Shown here in pieces: positions 6,263-15,526 of a DNA stretch of 64,000 bases (its first letter is position 1; each line of letters begins with the position of its first letter). A program made the translations under genes and the position numbers. The DNA lies in NCBI GenBank assembly GCA_013378375.1, contig JACAFT010000001.1:24034-88033 (forward strand), in the 5' to 3' direction. The notes beneath the pieces are model-generated. The model ran no database searches and was not told the origin of the DNA. It saw only the letters and a list, made by a program, of their open reading frames with translations. The DNA comes from UBA57 sp013378375 (GTDB lineage: Archaea > Thermoproteota > Nitrososphaeria > Nitrososphaerales > UBA57).

Positions 6263-8336
6263 ACAAGCTGTTGGCACTCGGGCAAATTGGAAAGATACAT
6301 TTTCAAAATTTATTAAAACTTACAAAGATAAATCTCGTAAATATAAATATCGTGCATATATCTCTTCTATGGTTAATTCTAATTCTAGTTCACTTATTAT
6401 TGATTATAATGATCTTCTTCAATTTGATATCGATTTAGCTAGATTATTGATTGAAAAACCAGATGAAATGTTTATTCAATTAAATGATGCTGCATTGGAA
6501 ACATTATATTATGAAAGTTCTGTTCATGCAGAATCAATTAAGGATCAAATCCAAGTTAGAATCACATCTCTTCCTGATTCTATTCCTTTACGTGATGTAT
6601 CTAGTAAAGAACTTCATCGTTTAATATCTGTTGAAGGTATGGTTGTTAGGACCTCGGAGCTTAAACCATTAGCAAAAAAAGCTGGTTTTGTGTGTGCCAA
6701 ATGCGGTAGTATAAATACGGAGATCCAAGATACGCCTATCTTGACTAAACCCTCAAAATGTATCCAACCTGATTGTACAGAAACAAAGAGTTTTGTTTTT
6801 AATGAACGGGAATCTACTTTTCAAGATTATCAAATTATTCGTATTCAAGAACTACCTGAAGAATTACCTCCTGGTCAATTACCACAGTCTTCTGACGTAC
6901 ATTTAATTGGTGGAATTGTTAATGTTGCAAGACCTGGGGATAGAATAACTCTTACCGGTATTGTTCGATTAGATCAATCGGATTCTCGTGGTTCTGACAC
7001 ATCTGCAATATTTAATTCAAAAATTGACGGTAATTATATTGACGTTGAAGCTAAAGGTCCTGAAGATGTCACTCTGACAAAAGAAGAAGAAGATTTTATT
7101 CTTGATTTTTCTAAAAAACCTGATGCATATGATCAATTAATCGAATCAATGTCACCAAATATTCAGGGAATGAATAGACAAAAAGAAGCCATTTTACTTA
7201 TGTTAATCGGTTCTCCTAATAGAATTCTGGAAGATGGTTCATCTATTCGTGGAGATATTAATATTTTATTTGTAGGAGATCCTGGAACTGCAAAAAGTGA
7301 ATTATTAAAATATGCATCACGGTTGGCTCCTCGTGGTTTATATGCTTCAGGTAAGGGTTCAACTGCTGCTGGATTGACTGCTGCAGTTGTTAGAGAAAAA
7401 TCAGGTATGATGATGTTGGAAGCTGGTACTGTTGTTTTAGCAGATAAAGGAATTGCATGTATTGATGAATTTGATAAAATGAGACAAGAAGATCGTACTG
7501 CATTACATGAAGCAATGGAACAACAAACAGTTAGCGTTGCTAAAGGTGGAATTAATGCAACTCTGAATGCTAGGACTGCAGTTTTAGCTGCCGCAAATCC
7601 TCTTGATGGACAATACGATCCATATAAAACATTTAATAATCAAATAAATATTGACACTCCTTTACTTACTCGATTTGATCTAATTTTTGCTATTAGGGAT
7701 TCCCCCAACACTGTTCAAGACGAAAAACTCGGCACACATATTCTTGATATTCATGAAACAGGCAAAATTAACATTAATGCGCCTTTGGAATTTGGTTTAT
7801 TGAAGAAATATATAGGTTATGCGAAGAATTTTGAACCTAAATTAACCGACGATGCAAAGAAAAAAATCTTGGATTTCTACGTAGCTACTAGACAACGACC
7901 TGCGGTAGATGAAGAAGGTAATCAAGGAATAACTGTTACTCCGAGAGCATTGGAGGGTCTTATAAGACTTTCATCTGCACATGCTCGGGCCAAATTTCAA
8001 GATGAAATAACTGGAGATGACGCACTTGTTGCGATAAGCCTAGTTACTGAAATGTATAGATCTGTTGGAACAGATCCGTCGACTGGTCAAGTTGATCCCG
8101 GAATACTTTATGGAAAACCCTTGAGTGAACGTGGTAAACTCGAAACTAGTAGTGAGATTTTTGACGAACTTGAAAAGTCATCAAAAGATAATCTTGTTGA
8201 TAGAGATGAGTTTATTCAAAAATTAATTGATTCAGGTAAATTCAATGCTTCAGAAGCTAGAAAGTATTTTAGAAATATGAGCGATAGTGGACAAATATAC
8301 AATGTTAAAGATAATTTTTATAGAAAGGTTCGTTAA
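6255..8336 (+). CDS. mcm: Replicative helicase MCM
   Basis: The likely start is the ATG at 6255 (MSEQAVGT); an in-frame GTG at 6246 adds three residues. The 693-residue protein has the N-terminal MCM domain with a four-cysteine zinc ribbon (CAKC near 146, CIQPDC near 175), the AAA+ core with Walker A GDPGTAKSELL near 341, Walker B CIDEFDKM near 402, the LTRFDLIFAIRD arginine-finger region near 470 and a C-terminal winged helix. It unwinds DNA as a hexamer with GINS. It is part of gins23-mcm-hel308 with 9 bp to the next start. Confidence 0.98.
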   Translation: MSEQAVGTRANWKDTFSKFIKTYKDKSRKYKYRAYISSMVNSNSSSLIIDYNDLLQFDIDLARLLIEKPDEMFIQLNDAALETLYYESSVHAESIKDQIQVRITSLPDSIPLRDVSSKELHRLISVEGMVVRTSELKPLAKKAGFVCAKCGSINTEIQDTPILTKPSKCIQPDCTETKSFVFNERESTFQDYQIIRIQELPEELPPGQLPQSSDVHLIGGIVNVARPGDRITLTGIVRLDQSDSRGSDTSAIFNSKIDGNYIDVEAKGPEDVTLTKEEEDFILDFSKKPDAYDQLIESMSPNIQGMNRQKEAILLMLIGSPNRILEDGSSIRGDINILFVGDPGTAKSELLKYASRLAPRGLYASGKGSTAAGLTAAVVREKSGMMMLEAGTVVLADKGIACIDEFDKMRQEDRTALHEAMEQQTVSVAKGGINATLNARTAVLAAANPLDGQYDPYKTFNNQINIDTPLLTRFDLIFAIRDSPNTVQDEKLGTHILDIHETGKININAPLEFGLLKKYIGYAKNFEPKLTDDAKKKILDFYVATRQRPAVDEEGNQGITVTPRALEGLIRLSSAHARAKFQDEITGDDALVAISLVTEMYRSVGTDPSTGQVDPGILYGKPLSERGKLETSSEIFDELEKSSKDNLVDRDEFIQKLIDSGKFNASEARKYFRNMSDSGQIYNVKDNFYRKVR

Positions 8337-8345
8337 ATAAATTAC

Positions 8346-10520
8346 TTGAAAATATCTGAACTCGATCTACAAGGACGATATATTGAATTCTTAAATTCTT
8401 TGAATTTTATAACATTATATCCTCCACAGGCTGATTGTGTTTCTAGTGGATTGCTTAAAAATCAAAATTTACTTGTTTCAACTCCAACTGCAAGTGGAAA
8501 AACACTTGTTGCAATAATTGCCACATTAAAACATATTGAACACGGAGGTAAAATTGTTTATTTGTCTCCTTTGCGAGCATTAGCAAGCGAAAAATATTTT
8601 GATTTTAAAAAATTAGAAAAAATCACTAAATCTGACGGTTCTAGTATCAAAGTTAGTATATCTACCGGTGATTATGAATCAAATAGTGATCATCTCAAAG
8701 ATTCTGATATAATAATTTTAACAAATGAAAAATTTGATTCTTTGAGAAGACATGGAATAAAATGGCTTTCTAAAATTTCATTAATAGTTATTGACGAAAT
8801 ACATCTTCTTGGCGATTCTTATCGTGGACCTACATTGGAAATGATTATAGCAAATATGATGATTTCTGAACACAAACCTCAATTAATTGGGCTAAGTGCT
8901 ACGATAAATAATGTTGACGAAATCTCTGATTGGCTTAATGCTAAATCAGTTATTTCAAATTGGAGACCTGTAGATCTTTATGAAGGGGTATGGTGTTCTG
9001 GTCAATTGGATTTTAAAGATGGTACTTCCCCTGTTAATATTGATAATTCGGGAGAAGGCACTGCTATTGATATAGCTCTTGATATGGTTAAGCAAAATGC
9101 TCAAAGTATAATTTTTACCGAAACACGAAAACGTGCTGCTAGTCTTGCTAAGAAAATTGAAAAAATGATGCCTGTCTTATTAAATATTGAACAATCTGCT
9201 GAATTGAATGATTTATCAAAAAAGTTAGAAAAATCTGATAGTGATAATGATATGAATAAATTACTTGTAAAATTGATAAAACATGGTGTTGCATTTCATC
9301 ACGCAGGTGTTAGTAATCAACAACGACAGATTATTGAAACAGGCTTTAAAGAAAGAAAAATAAAAATTATTTGCTCAACACCTACTCTTGCTGCTGGGGT
9401 TAATCTTCCTGCTCGACGTGTTGTATTGAGTAGTTATCTTAGATACGACATGAAATATGGAGGGATGTCTCCAATTTCTGTTCTTGATTATAAACAAATG
9501 TGTGGACGTGCTGGTCGACCTCAATACGACGATCGCGGTGAAACTATCTTAATTGCTAATAATGAATCAGAACAAGATTCATTATTTGATCATTATATTA
9601 ATGGAGATGTTGAGGATATTGAATCTGCTTTAAGCAATCAAGATTCATTACGAACACATATTCTTGCTACTATCTCATCTAGTCAATTTGGTATATCCAA
9701 ACCTAAATTATTAAAATTATTTAATAATACTTTGTTTACATTACAAAATGGAAATGATGAATTAGAATTTAAAGTAGAAGAGTCTCTTGACTTTCTATTA
9801 AACGAAAATTTTATTGAAAAACGCAATAATAAATTCATTTCAACTCGTTTTGGTAAACAAACTTCATTACTATATATTAATCCATTGACTGCTCGAAACT
9901 TTCGTGATTATATTATGTCCTCTAAGAAAGGAATGAGTTATACTCTTGGTATATTACAAGTTATTATTTCTAGTCCTGATTTTGGCCGATTATTTTCCTT
10001 CAGAAAATCAGATGAATCTTTATATTTATCATTTATAGACAAACATAAATCTGAATTTTTTGATTTGGATTATTCAGAACATGATTTTAAATCTACTTTT
10101 CGTATTCTTTCGGCCTTAAATGCTTGGATTAATGAAAAAAAAGAGAACGACATTCTTAATCTAGTTGATATTGATCCTGGAGATTTGTATTTTGCTACTG
10201 AAAATACAAAGTGGCTTCTAAATGCATTCTATAGGATGACTATTCTCTTTCAAATTAGACACTTGCTTGATCCTCTTTTAATTCTACAAAATCGTATTCA
10301 AACAGGAATTAAATCTGAACTAATTCCACTTACTAGTCTTCGAGGAATAGGACGTGTTTACGCGAGACGGTTATTTAATTCTGGTTTTACAACACTTAGT
10401 TCGTTAAATTCTGCGTCTGTGTCTGATATTTCAAAAGTCCCGCAAATTAATTCATCTCTAGCTAATAAAATTAAAGAACAACTAAAAGACTTTGAAAGTA
10501 ATGAATCCAACATACGTTAG
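8346..10520 (+). CDS. hel308: Ski2-like DNA helicase Hel308/Hjm
   Basis: The 724-residue superfamily 2 helicase begins with TTG at 8346. Motifs in order: TPTASGKT (I), DEIHLLGDSYRGP (II), LSATI (III), GVAFHHAG (IV), AAGVNLPARRVV (V) and QMCGRAGRP (VI). The Hel308-specific winged helix and ratchet domain follow, with a C-terminal helix-hairpin-helix (LRGIGRVYARRLFNSGF). Hel308 unwinds forked substrates and works with Hjc at stalled forks. It follows mcm at 9 bp and its 3' end overlaps the next gene, so replication and fork repair are probably expressed together. Confidence 0.95.
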   Translation: MKISELDLQGRYIEFLNSLNFITLYPPQADCVSSGLLKNQNLLVSTPTASGKTLVAIIATLKHIEHGGKIVYLSPLRALASEKYFDFKKLEKITKSDGSSIKVSISTGDYESNSDHLKDSDIIILTNEKFDSLRRHGIKWLSKISLIVIDEIHLLGDSYRGPTLEMIIANMMISEHKPQLIGLSATINNVDEISDWLNAKSVISNWRPVDLYEGVWCSGQLDFKDGTSPVNIDNSGEGTAIDIALDMVKQNAQSIIFTETRKRAASLAKKIEKMMPVLLNIEQSAELNDLSKKLEKSDSDNDMNKLLVKLIKHGVAFHHAGVSNQQRQIIETGFKERKIKIICSTPTLAAGVNLPARRVVLSSYLRYDMKYGGMSPISVLDYKQMCGRAGRPQYDDRGETILIANNESEQDSLFDHYINGDVEDIESALSNQDSLRTHILATISSSQFGISKPKLLKLFNNTLFTLQNGNDELEFKVEESLDFLLNENFIEKRNNKFISTRFGKQTSLLYINPLTARNFRDYIMSSKKGMSYTLGILQVIISSPDFGRLFSFRKSDESLYLSFIDKHKSEFFDLDYSEHDFKSTFRILSALNAWINEKKENDILNLVDIDPGDLYFATENTKWLLNAFYRMTILFQIRHLLDPLLILQNRIQTGIKSELIPLTSLRGIGRVYARRLFNSGFTTLSSLNSASVSDISKVPQINSSLANKIKEQLKDFESNESNIR

Positions 10521-11817
10521 AGGGATTTTATGCACTCGTGGTAATTTCTTGTCTAATTCAAGTCTTGATTTTATGGATCATCGAGCATGGTCTGGATATT
10601 TGTGTTATAACGGAGAATCAAATTACACGATAAATTCCAAATTATCTAGTTTGTCTTATGATATTATTGGCTGTTTAGGAGATACTGCTGTAAACGATAG
10701 AGATGTTTTAATTCATGGTGAAATCTATGGAGATTATAAACATATTATTGAACAAATTATTAATTCTACTACTGTTTCAAATTTAAAATCACTTTTAGAA
10801 AAATTATTTACATTTGATGGTTCTTATTGTATGGTTATAAGAGGAAAGCTTGGAACAATATGTTGTCGTGATCCGCTTGGTACTAAACCTCTTTATATCG
10901 GTACTAAAGATGATTCCATTTCAATTTCTACTCAAAAAACAATCTTATTGCTTTCTGATTATGTTGTTGATGATTTCATTCCTGGCACTGCAATAATTCT
11001 GGAGAAGAATATTAGAATTAATTCTCGTAATTTATCAAATTTAGATGCCTTGTATAATTATAATGCTGACACTCTGTTGACTTTACTAAAAAAATCTATA
11101 TCATCTCGTATTGGTGATCGAAAGAAGATTGGTGTATCATTCTCTGGTGGAATCGACAGTTCAATATTGATTTCCATTGCAAATGAATTTACTGATATTA
11201 AGGCATTTAATGTGCGTATGAAAGATTCTCATGATTTTGCTAATGCAACAAAACTTGCTAACTTACTTGGAATTGATCTTGTAGAAATTGAGCCTAAGAA
11301 AGATAGTATTCCTGATGATATTCCAAATATCGTTTCTCTCGCTGAAATTACAAGACCTATGGACGTAAGTATTGCACTTGGTTTCTATTACGTTGCAAAA
11401 ACTGCTCGAAAAAATAATGTTTCTACACTTTTTGTTGGACAACTTGCAGACGAATTATTTGGTGGATATGCGAGATATATTAGATCCATAACTGAAGAAA
11501 GTCCTGAATATGTAACAAATATGATGAATTCAGATGTCCATCTTGCATATACGAAAAACTTTGAACGAGATGAAAAAATTACATCCCCCTTTGTTGATCT
11601 ATTTGTTCCATATTCATCTGTTCCAATAGTTAATTTTGCTCTAAATTGTCCAATAGATTATAAAATTGATATTGAAAATAATATTCGAAAAGTTATATTA
11701 CGTTCAGTTGCTAAAAAATTAAACCTTCCTGATGAGATCATTAATCAAACTAAAAAAGCAATACATTTTAGTTCTGGTATTGACAAAGTTGTTAAAAAGG
11801 CATTAAAAAATAATTAA
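10501..11817 (+). CDS. Asparagine synthase-like ATP-pyrophosphatase with a degenerate glutaminase domain
   Basis: The N-terminal half resembles the class II glutaminase fold (HGEIYGDY, CCRDPLGTKPLYIG), but the protein opens MNPTYVRG with no residue-2 cysteine, so glutamine hydrolysis seems lost. The C-terminal half keeps the PP-loop synthase: VSFSGGIDSSILISI and QLADELFGGYARY. It may make asparagine from free ammonia or act on another acid substrate. The start is the ATG at 10501, or TTG at 10492, both inside the end of hel308, so it belongs to that operon. Its 3' end meets archease in a shared TTAA. Confidence 0.8.
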   Translation: MNPTYVRGILCTRGNFLSNSSLDFMDHRAWSGYLCYNGESNYTINSKLSSLSYDIIGCLGDTAVNDRDVLIHGEIYGDYKHIIEQIINSTTVSNLKSLLEKLFTFDGSYCMVIRGKLGTICCRDPLGTKPLYIGTKDDSISISTQKTILLLSDYVVDDFIPGTAIILEKNIRINSRNLSNLDALYNYNADTLLTLLKKSISSRIGDRKKIGVSFSGGIDSSILISIANEFTDIKAFNVRMKDSHDFANATKLANLLGIDLVEIEPKKDSIPDDIPNIVSLAEITRPMDVSIALGFYYVAKTARKNNVSTLFVGQLADELFGGYARYIRSITEESPEYVTNMMNSDVHLAYTKNFERDEKITSPFVDLFVPYSSVPIVNFALNCPIDYKIDIENNIRKVILRSVAKKLNLPDEIINQTKKAIHFSSGIDKVVKKALKNN

Positions 11818-12245
11818 ATATCTAAAATTAACGTAGCTTTCCATTCATTTCCTTCTTTAAATAATTTAAATTTATGTAATGTTACTGCCTTCACATCTGC
11901 GCATAATTCATGTTTATCATGATTTATTTCTTCTCCATACAGTGTTGCTTTTAATTTATGTAATTCTTTTGATTTATTAATTTTAATGTCAAATTTATTG
12001 AATATTAGTCTATCAGAATCTTTTAGAATTACTAATTGTTCTAAAAATTCATATAATAATAAATCCATTTGATCTGAAGATACATCGATCTCTATTTTCT
12101 TTATCTGGTCTATATCATCTAAATTTTCAATCATTGTGTTTGTCAATGCTTTTCCAGCATCGATAAAAACACCTTCTAGTGTTTTTGAATTTACTTCTAT
12201 TGCTGCATCAGCTATCGATATGTCTTCTCTGTACAGATATGGCAA
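11814..12245 (-). CDS. Archease, RtcB activator
   Basis: The 143-residue protein matches archease in size and layout: N-terminal DISIADAAIEVNSKTLEGVF, a central LYEFLEQLVILKDSD segment, then the C-terminal TLHKFKLF and ATLILDI, whose final Asp is a conserved metal ligand. Archease promotes RtcB guanylation and multiple turnover. The usual early His of the HTAD motif is not evident, although the Asp is kept. It starts 20 bp after the rtcB stop, forming the common archaeal rtcB-archease operon. Confidence 0.88.
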   Translation of the reverse strand: MPYLYREDISIADAAIEVNSKTLEGVFIDAGKALTNTMIENLDDIDQIKKIEIDVSSDQMDLLLYEFLEQLVILKDSDRLIFNKFDIKINKSKELHKLKATLYGEEINHDKHELCADVKAVTLHKFKLFKEGNEWKATLILDI

Positions 12246-12265
12246 TATTTGTTATTTTCAGTTTT

Positions 12266-13726
12266 TTAGCCTTTAACATTACCTATTGGAATGAATCTTA
12301 CAATCCTTTTTGATATTTTTGACTTAACAGTTGCATCTATTACTTCATCAATATCTTTGTATGCTTTTCCTGCTTCTTCAGCTAATCCTGCATATGAGAC
12401 TGATTTTACATATATTCCTCTTTTTAACATGTCTTTGAATAGAGTTTCTCCTCTGAATGTTCTTTTTGCTTTTGTTCTACTCATGGTTCTACCGCTGCCA
12501 TGAGCTGTACTTGCAAATGTTTCAGTATGAGCTTCTTTTGTTCCCGTTAACAAATATGAACCTGTTTCCATACTTCCACCAATAATTACAGGTTGTCCTA
12601 TTTCTCTATATTTCATTGGAATCTCTTCCCTTCCTGGGCCAAATGCACGAGTAGCTCCTTTTCTATGAACTATCATTTTTTTATTTTTACCATTTACCTT
12701 GTGCTCTTCAATTTTTGCTGTGTTGTGCGCTACATCATATACCATAGAAAGACCTAATTTTTCTGCTTCTTTTTTAAATACGTTAGAAAAAACTTCTCTA
12801 ATTCTGTGCAGTATTACTTGTCTATTTACAAATGACATATTTATTGCACATTGCATAGCTGAAAAATAATCTTGTCCTTCATCAGATTGAAATGGTGCAC
12901 AAGCTAATTCTCTATCTAAAATTTTGATTTTATATTTACTTTCCATCACTCCTAGAAATTTTTTTAAATAATCTGATGCAACTTGATGACCAAATCCTCT
13001 ACTTCCACAATGAAACATAATTACTACTTGATTAGGGAATATTCCTATGGTTTTTGCAATTTTTTTATCAAATATATATTCAGGTTTTACTACTTGAATT
13101 TCTAAATAATGATTTCCAGAACCTAATGTTCCAATTTGTTTTATTCCTCTTTTTATTGACATTTCGCTAATTTTTTCTGAATTTGCATTTTTCATTATTC
13201 CGTATTCTTCCGTATTTTCTAAATCTTCTTTCCACCCATATCCTTTATCAATACACCATGTAGATCCCATTTCTACAATTTCGCGAAATTCTGATGGATT
13301 AATTTTTACAAATCCTGAACCTCCGACTCCTGCTGGAACTTTGTTATATAATTGATCAACTAATTCTTTTAATTTTGGCTTTACATCCTTGTACGTCAGA
13401 TTAGTTAATACTAATCTCATTCCACAATTTATGTCAAATCCAATTCCTCCTGGAGATATTACTCCTTTATTTAAATCCATTGCTGCAACTCCGCCAATTG
13501 GAAAACCATATCCGCTGTGTGCATCAGGCATTGTGTATGCATAATTTATTATTCCAGGTAATGTTGCAACATTAGTTATTTGGTCTATTACATGAATATC
13601 CATTAATTTTAATAATCGTTCTGATGCGTAAATTCTCACAGGAACATTCATTCCTTGTTTATAATTTGTTGGGATCTCCCAAGTTGTGTTTGAAATTTTT
13701 TGTACAACGTTTAAAATATTATTCAT
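12266..13726 (-). CDS. rtcB: tRNA-splicing RNA ligase RtcB
   Basis: The 486-residue protein has all RtcB landmarks: IGFDINCGMRLV (metal-binding Cys), GSGNHYLEIQ, MFHCGSRGFGHQV, DVAHNTAKIEEH and VHRKGATRAFGPG, whose His is the guanylylated nucleophile. It joins 2',3'-cyclic phosphate and 5'-OH ends, mainly spliced tRNA exons. No intein is present. The downstream archease is its cofactor. In this window it has obvious work: three tRNA genes with seven predicted introns. It is divergent from the DUF167 gene. Confidence 0.97.
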   Translation of the reverse strand: MNNILNVVQKISNTTWEIPTNYKQGMNVPVRIYASERLLKLMDIHVIDQITNVATLPGIINYAYTMPDAHSGYGFPIGGVAAMDLNKGVISPGGIGFDINCGMRLVLTNLTYKDVKPKLKELVDQLYNKVPAGVGGSGFVKINPSEFREIVEMGSTWCIDKGYGWKEDLENTEEYGIMKNANSEKISEMSIKRGIKQIGTLGSGNHYLEIQVVKPEYIFDKKIAKTIGIFPNQVVIMFHCGSRGFGHQVASDYLKKFLGVMESKYKIKILDRELACAPFQSDEGQDYFSAMQCAINMSFVNRQVILHRIREVFSNVFKKEAEKLGLSMVYDVAHNTAKIEEHKVNGKNKKMIVHRKGATRAFGPGREEIPMKYREIGQPVIIGGSMETGSYLLTGTKEAHTETFASTAHGSGRTMSRTKAKRTFRGETLFKDMLKRGIYVKSVSYAGLAEEAGKAYKDIDEVIDATVKSKISKRIVRFIPIGNVKG

Positions 13727-13791
13727 GTTATTTTACCTGTTTAGAATAAAGATTATATGAATCGAATATATGTGTTTGTTACATTTATTTA

Positions 13792-14064
13792 TTGACTGAT
13801 ATGACTGTGAATAAATTAATTATTAATATTAAAGTACAAACTGGGCAACAAAAACAATATATTGATTTTATTGACGATCACATTTCTCTGGGTGTATGTT
13901 CTCGCCCTATAAAAAATCAAGCTAATTCAGAAGTTATAAAAATTCTTTCTGAATTATTTAAAACAAGCTCGTCCAAAATAAAAATTATATATGGACAAAA
14001 AAATTCGTTAAAAACCATTGTTATAATTAACCCTGAGTTTATACCTGAAAATTTGAATATTTAA
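13792..14064 (+). CDS. DUF167 (YggU-like) protein
   Basis: The 90-residue protein has the compact DUF167 pattern: beta strands from the N-terminus (NKLIINIKVQ), a central helix with ANSEVIKILSELF, then the strand-loop KTSSSKIKIIYGQKNSLKTIVI. The family fold is known, but its biochemical role is not. The start is TTG at 13792; an internal ATG at 13801 would shorten it by three residues. It abuts the converging PAC2 gene with no gap. Confidence 0.75.
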   Translation: MTDMTVNKLIINIKVQTGQQKQYIDFIDDHISLGVCSRPIKNQANSEVIKILSELFKTSSSKIKIIYGQKNSLKTIVIINPEFIPENLNI

Positions 14065-14829
14065 TTAACTAATATATTGAGTATTCTGATTTTTAGCAGA
14101 ATGTTTTATTCCTTCATCGTTGTCTGATTTCATATTTTCGATTTGGTTGATTAAATCTAATGTTTCTTGAGCTTTTTTTGATAATTCCTTTGTATTCATA
14201 TTTAATTTTGTAATTTTTTTTAATGATTTTAATACTTCTTTTGATGAATTTGGATCTATTATATATCCTGATGTTTCTCCCAATAGGGAATATCCTTCCA
14301 TTCCTTTTATTTTTGCTATTCCTATTAATATTCCATTCATCCCTGTGATCATTCCTTGATTCATTATTGATATTCCATTTCGTTTTAATAATTTGACTTG
14401 TTTTTTGCTTGTTGCTGTCCCAAAAACTTTTGGTTTTTGCACAAAATTTCCAGTTATATAAGCAGCTAGGGTGAATATTTTTTTTACTCCTAATTTTGAC
14501 GTATAATCTAATATTTTTTCTGATAATAAGTAATTTGCCTGTTCTGTTATTGGTTGTGATTCACCTGTTAATATTAAGAAATCATTATCTAATTTTTTAT
14601 TTTCAAGAAGGTATATTGTATTATTTACAATTTCTCCTATTCCTTTGTTGTTAATTATTACTTGTGGAGGAAATGAATTACTATATATTTTACAAATTGC
14701 TTTGCCATTATATTCGTCAATTAAATGTTCTGCCGCTAATTTTCCAACATATCCACTACCTGGCATTCCACAAATTAATATTGGGTTTTTTAGCTTTTTT
14801 GTTTTTGATGTTTTTAATATTATTTCCAC
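14065..14829 (-). CDS. PAC2-family protein, proteasome assembly chaperone homologue
   Basis: The 254-residue protein shows the PAC2 core: PILICGMPGSGYVGKLAAEHL near the N-terminus, NDFLILTGESQPITEQANY, VKKIFTLAAYITG and MTGMNGILIGIAKIKGMEG near residue 175. Archaeal members (PbaA/PbaB type) are ATP-independent chaperones related to proteasome assembly factors. The C-terminal 40 residues are polar and helical. It lies downstream of an AsnC-type regulator on the same strand with 45 bp between. No proteasome subunit is nearby, so the client is unproven. Confidence 0.8.
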   Translation of the reverse strand: MEIILKTSKTKKLKNPILICGMPGSGYVGKLAAEHLIDEYNGKAICKIYSNSFPPQVIINNKGIGEIVNNTIYLLENKKLDNDFLILTGESQPITEQANYLLSEKILDYTSKLGVKKIFTLAAYITGNFVQKPKVFGTATSKKQVKLLKRNGISIMNQGMITGMNGILIGIAKIKGMEGYSLLGETSGYIIDPNSSKEVLKSLKKITKLNMNTKELSKKAQETLDLINQIENMKSDNDEGIKHSAKNQNTQYIS

Positions 14830-14874
14830 AATAAATAGTTTTATAATCTCATCGTTTATTAGTTTGCCTTATTA

Positions 14875-15471
14875 TTATTTTGGAAATATGGCTGTATTTG
14901 ACCAGTTTTTTTTAATATATCCTTTACTTAAGTTTACCATTGGTAAATAATTATGAAATAGTCTTATATTTTTTCCAAGTCTGATTGTTGAAATATTTAT
15001 TATGCAGTTTTTTCCATGATTTTTTTCTAACGAAGGTACAATTTTTGAATTAAATCCTATATTAATCTCGTCATCTGTTTTTCCTTCAATTATCATTATT
15101 ATTGCTGTATGTCCGTCTATTTCTGCTAAATGTGATTCATATATTAATTCTGTAAAAATTGTTTTTACATTTGGTTCTTCTTTAATTTCTTTAATAATTT
15201 TTTCCTGAGTAATTCCTAGTTTGAATTTTATTAAATAAAGATGTCTTGAGGGTAAACTATTTAGTCCATTTATTCCTGTGTTTAATTCTGTATAGTAGTT
15301 TAATAGTTCTAAATCTTCTAATTTTTTACGTTTTCTATTTACTGTTCTGGATGGTATTTCTGTATTTTGACTAATTCTATTATCTGAAATTCTGGGATTT
15401 TTAATTAATTCTTTGATAATTATTTTTTCAAATTTGTCTAATTTATACATTTTATCAGTAATTTTGACCAA
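14875..15471 (-). CDS. AsnC-type winged-helix regulator beside glutamate synthase
   Basis: Residues about 10-65 form an Lrp/AsnC-type helix-turn-helix (FEKIIIKELIKNPRISDNRI, then IPSRTVNRKRKKLEDLELL). The rest, to residue 198, is a divergent ligand-sensing part with only a weak RAM-domain pattern. Lrp-family proteins sense amino acids and control nitrogen genes. It is divergent from the glutamate synthase genes across only 55 bp, which hold two palindromes, so it probably controls them and itself. The ligand is not deducible from sequence. Confidence 0.75.
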   Translation of the reverse strand: MVKITDKMYKLDKFEKIIIKELIKNPRISDNRISQNTEIPSRTVNRKRKKLEDLELLNYYTELNTGINGLNSLPSRHLYLIKFKLGITQEKIIKEIKEEPNVKTIFTELIYESHLAEIDGHTAIIMIIEGKTDDEINIGFNSKIVPSLEKNHGKNCIINISTIRLGKNIRLFHNYLPMVNLSKGYIKKNWSNTAIFPK

Positions 15472-15526
15472 AACTAGACACTTATGTACATAAAAGATAT
15501 ATTAATATATCTATATTATATCTTTT
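15472..15526. promoter_or_regulatory. Shared divergent promoter with two palindromes (regulator / glutamate synthase)
   Basis: The 55-bp gap between divergent starts holds a perfect 10-bp inverted repeat, AAAAGATATA at 15492-15501 and TATATCTTTT at 15517-15526, with 15 bp between arms. It also holds the palindrome TATGTACATA at 15483-15492. A/T-rich TATA-like DNA lies about 20-30 bp before the GTG at 15527, implying a leaderless mRNA. The layout suits an autoregulated Lrp-type operator. Chance symmetry is possible in such AT-rich DNA. Confidence 0.5.
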
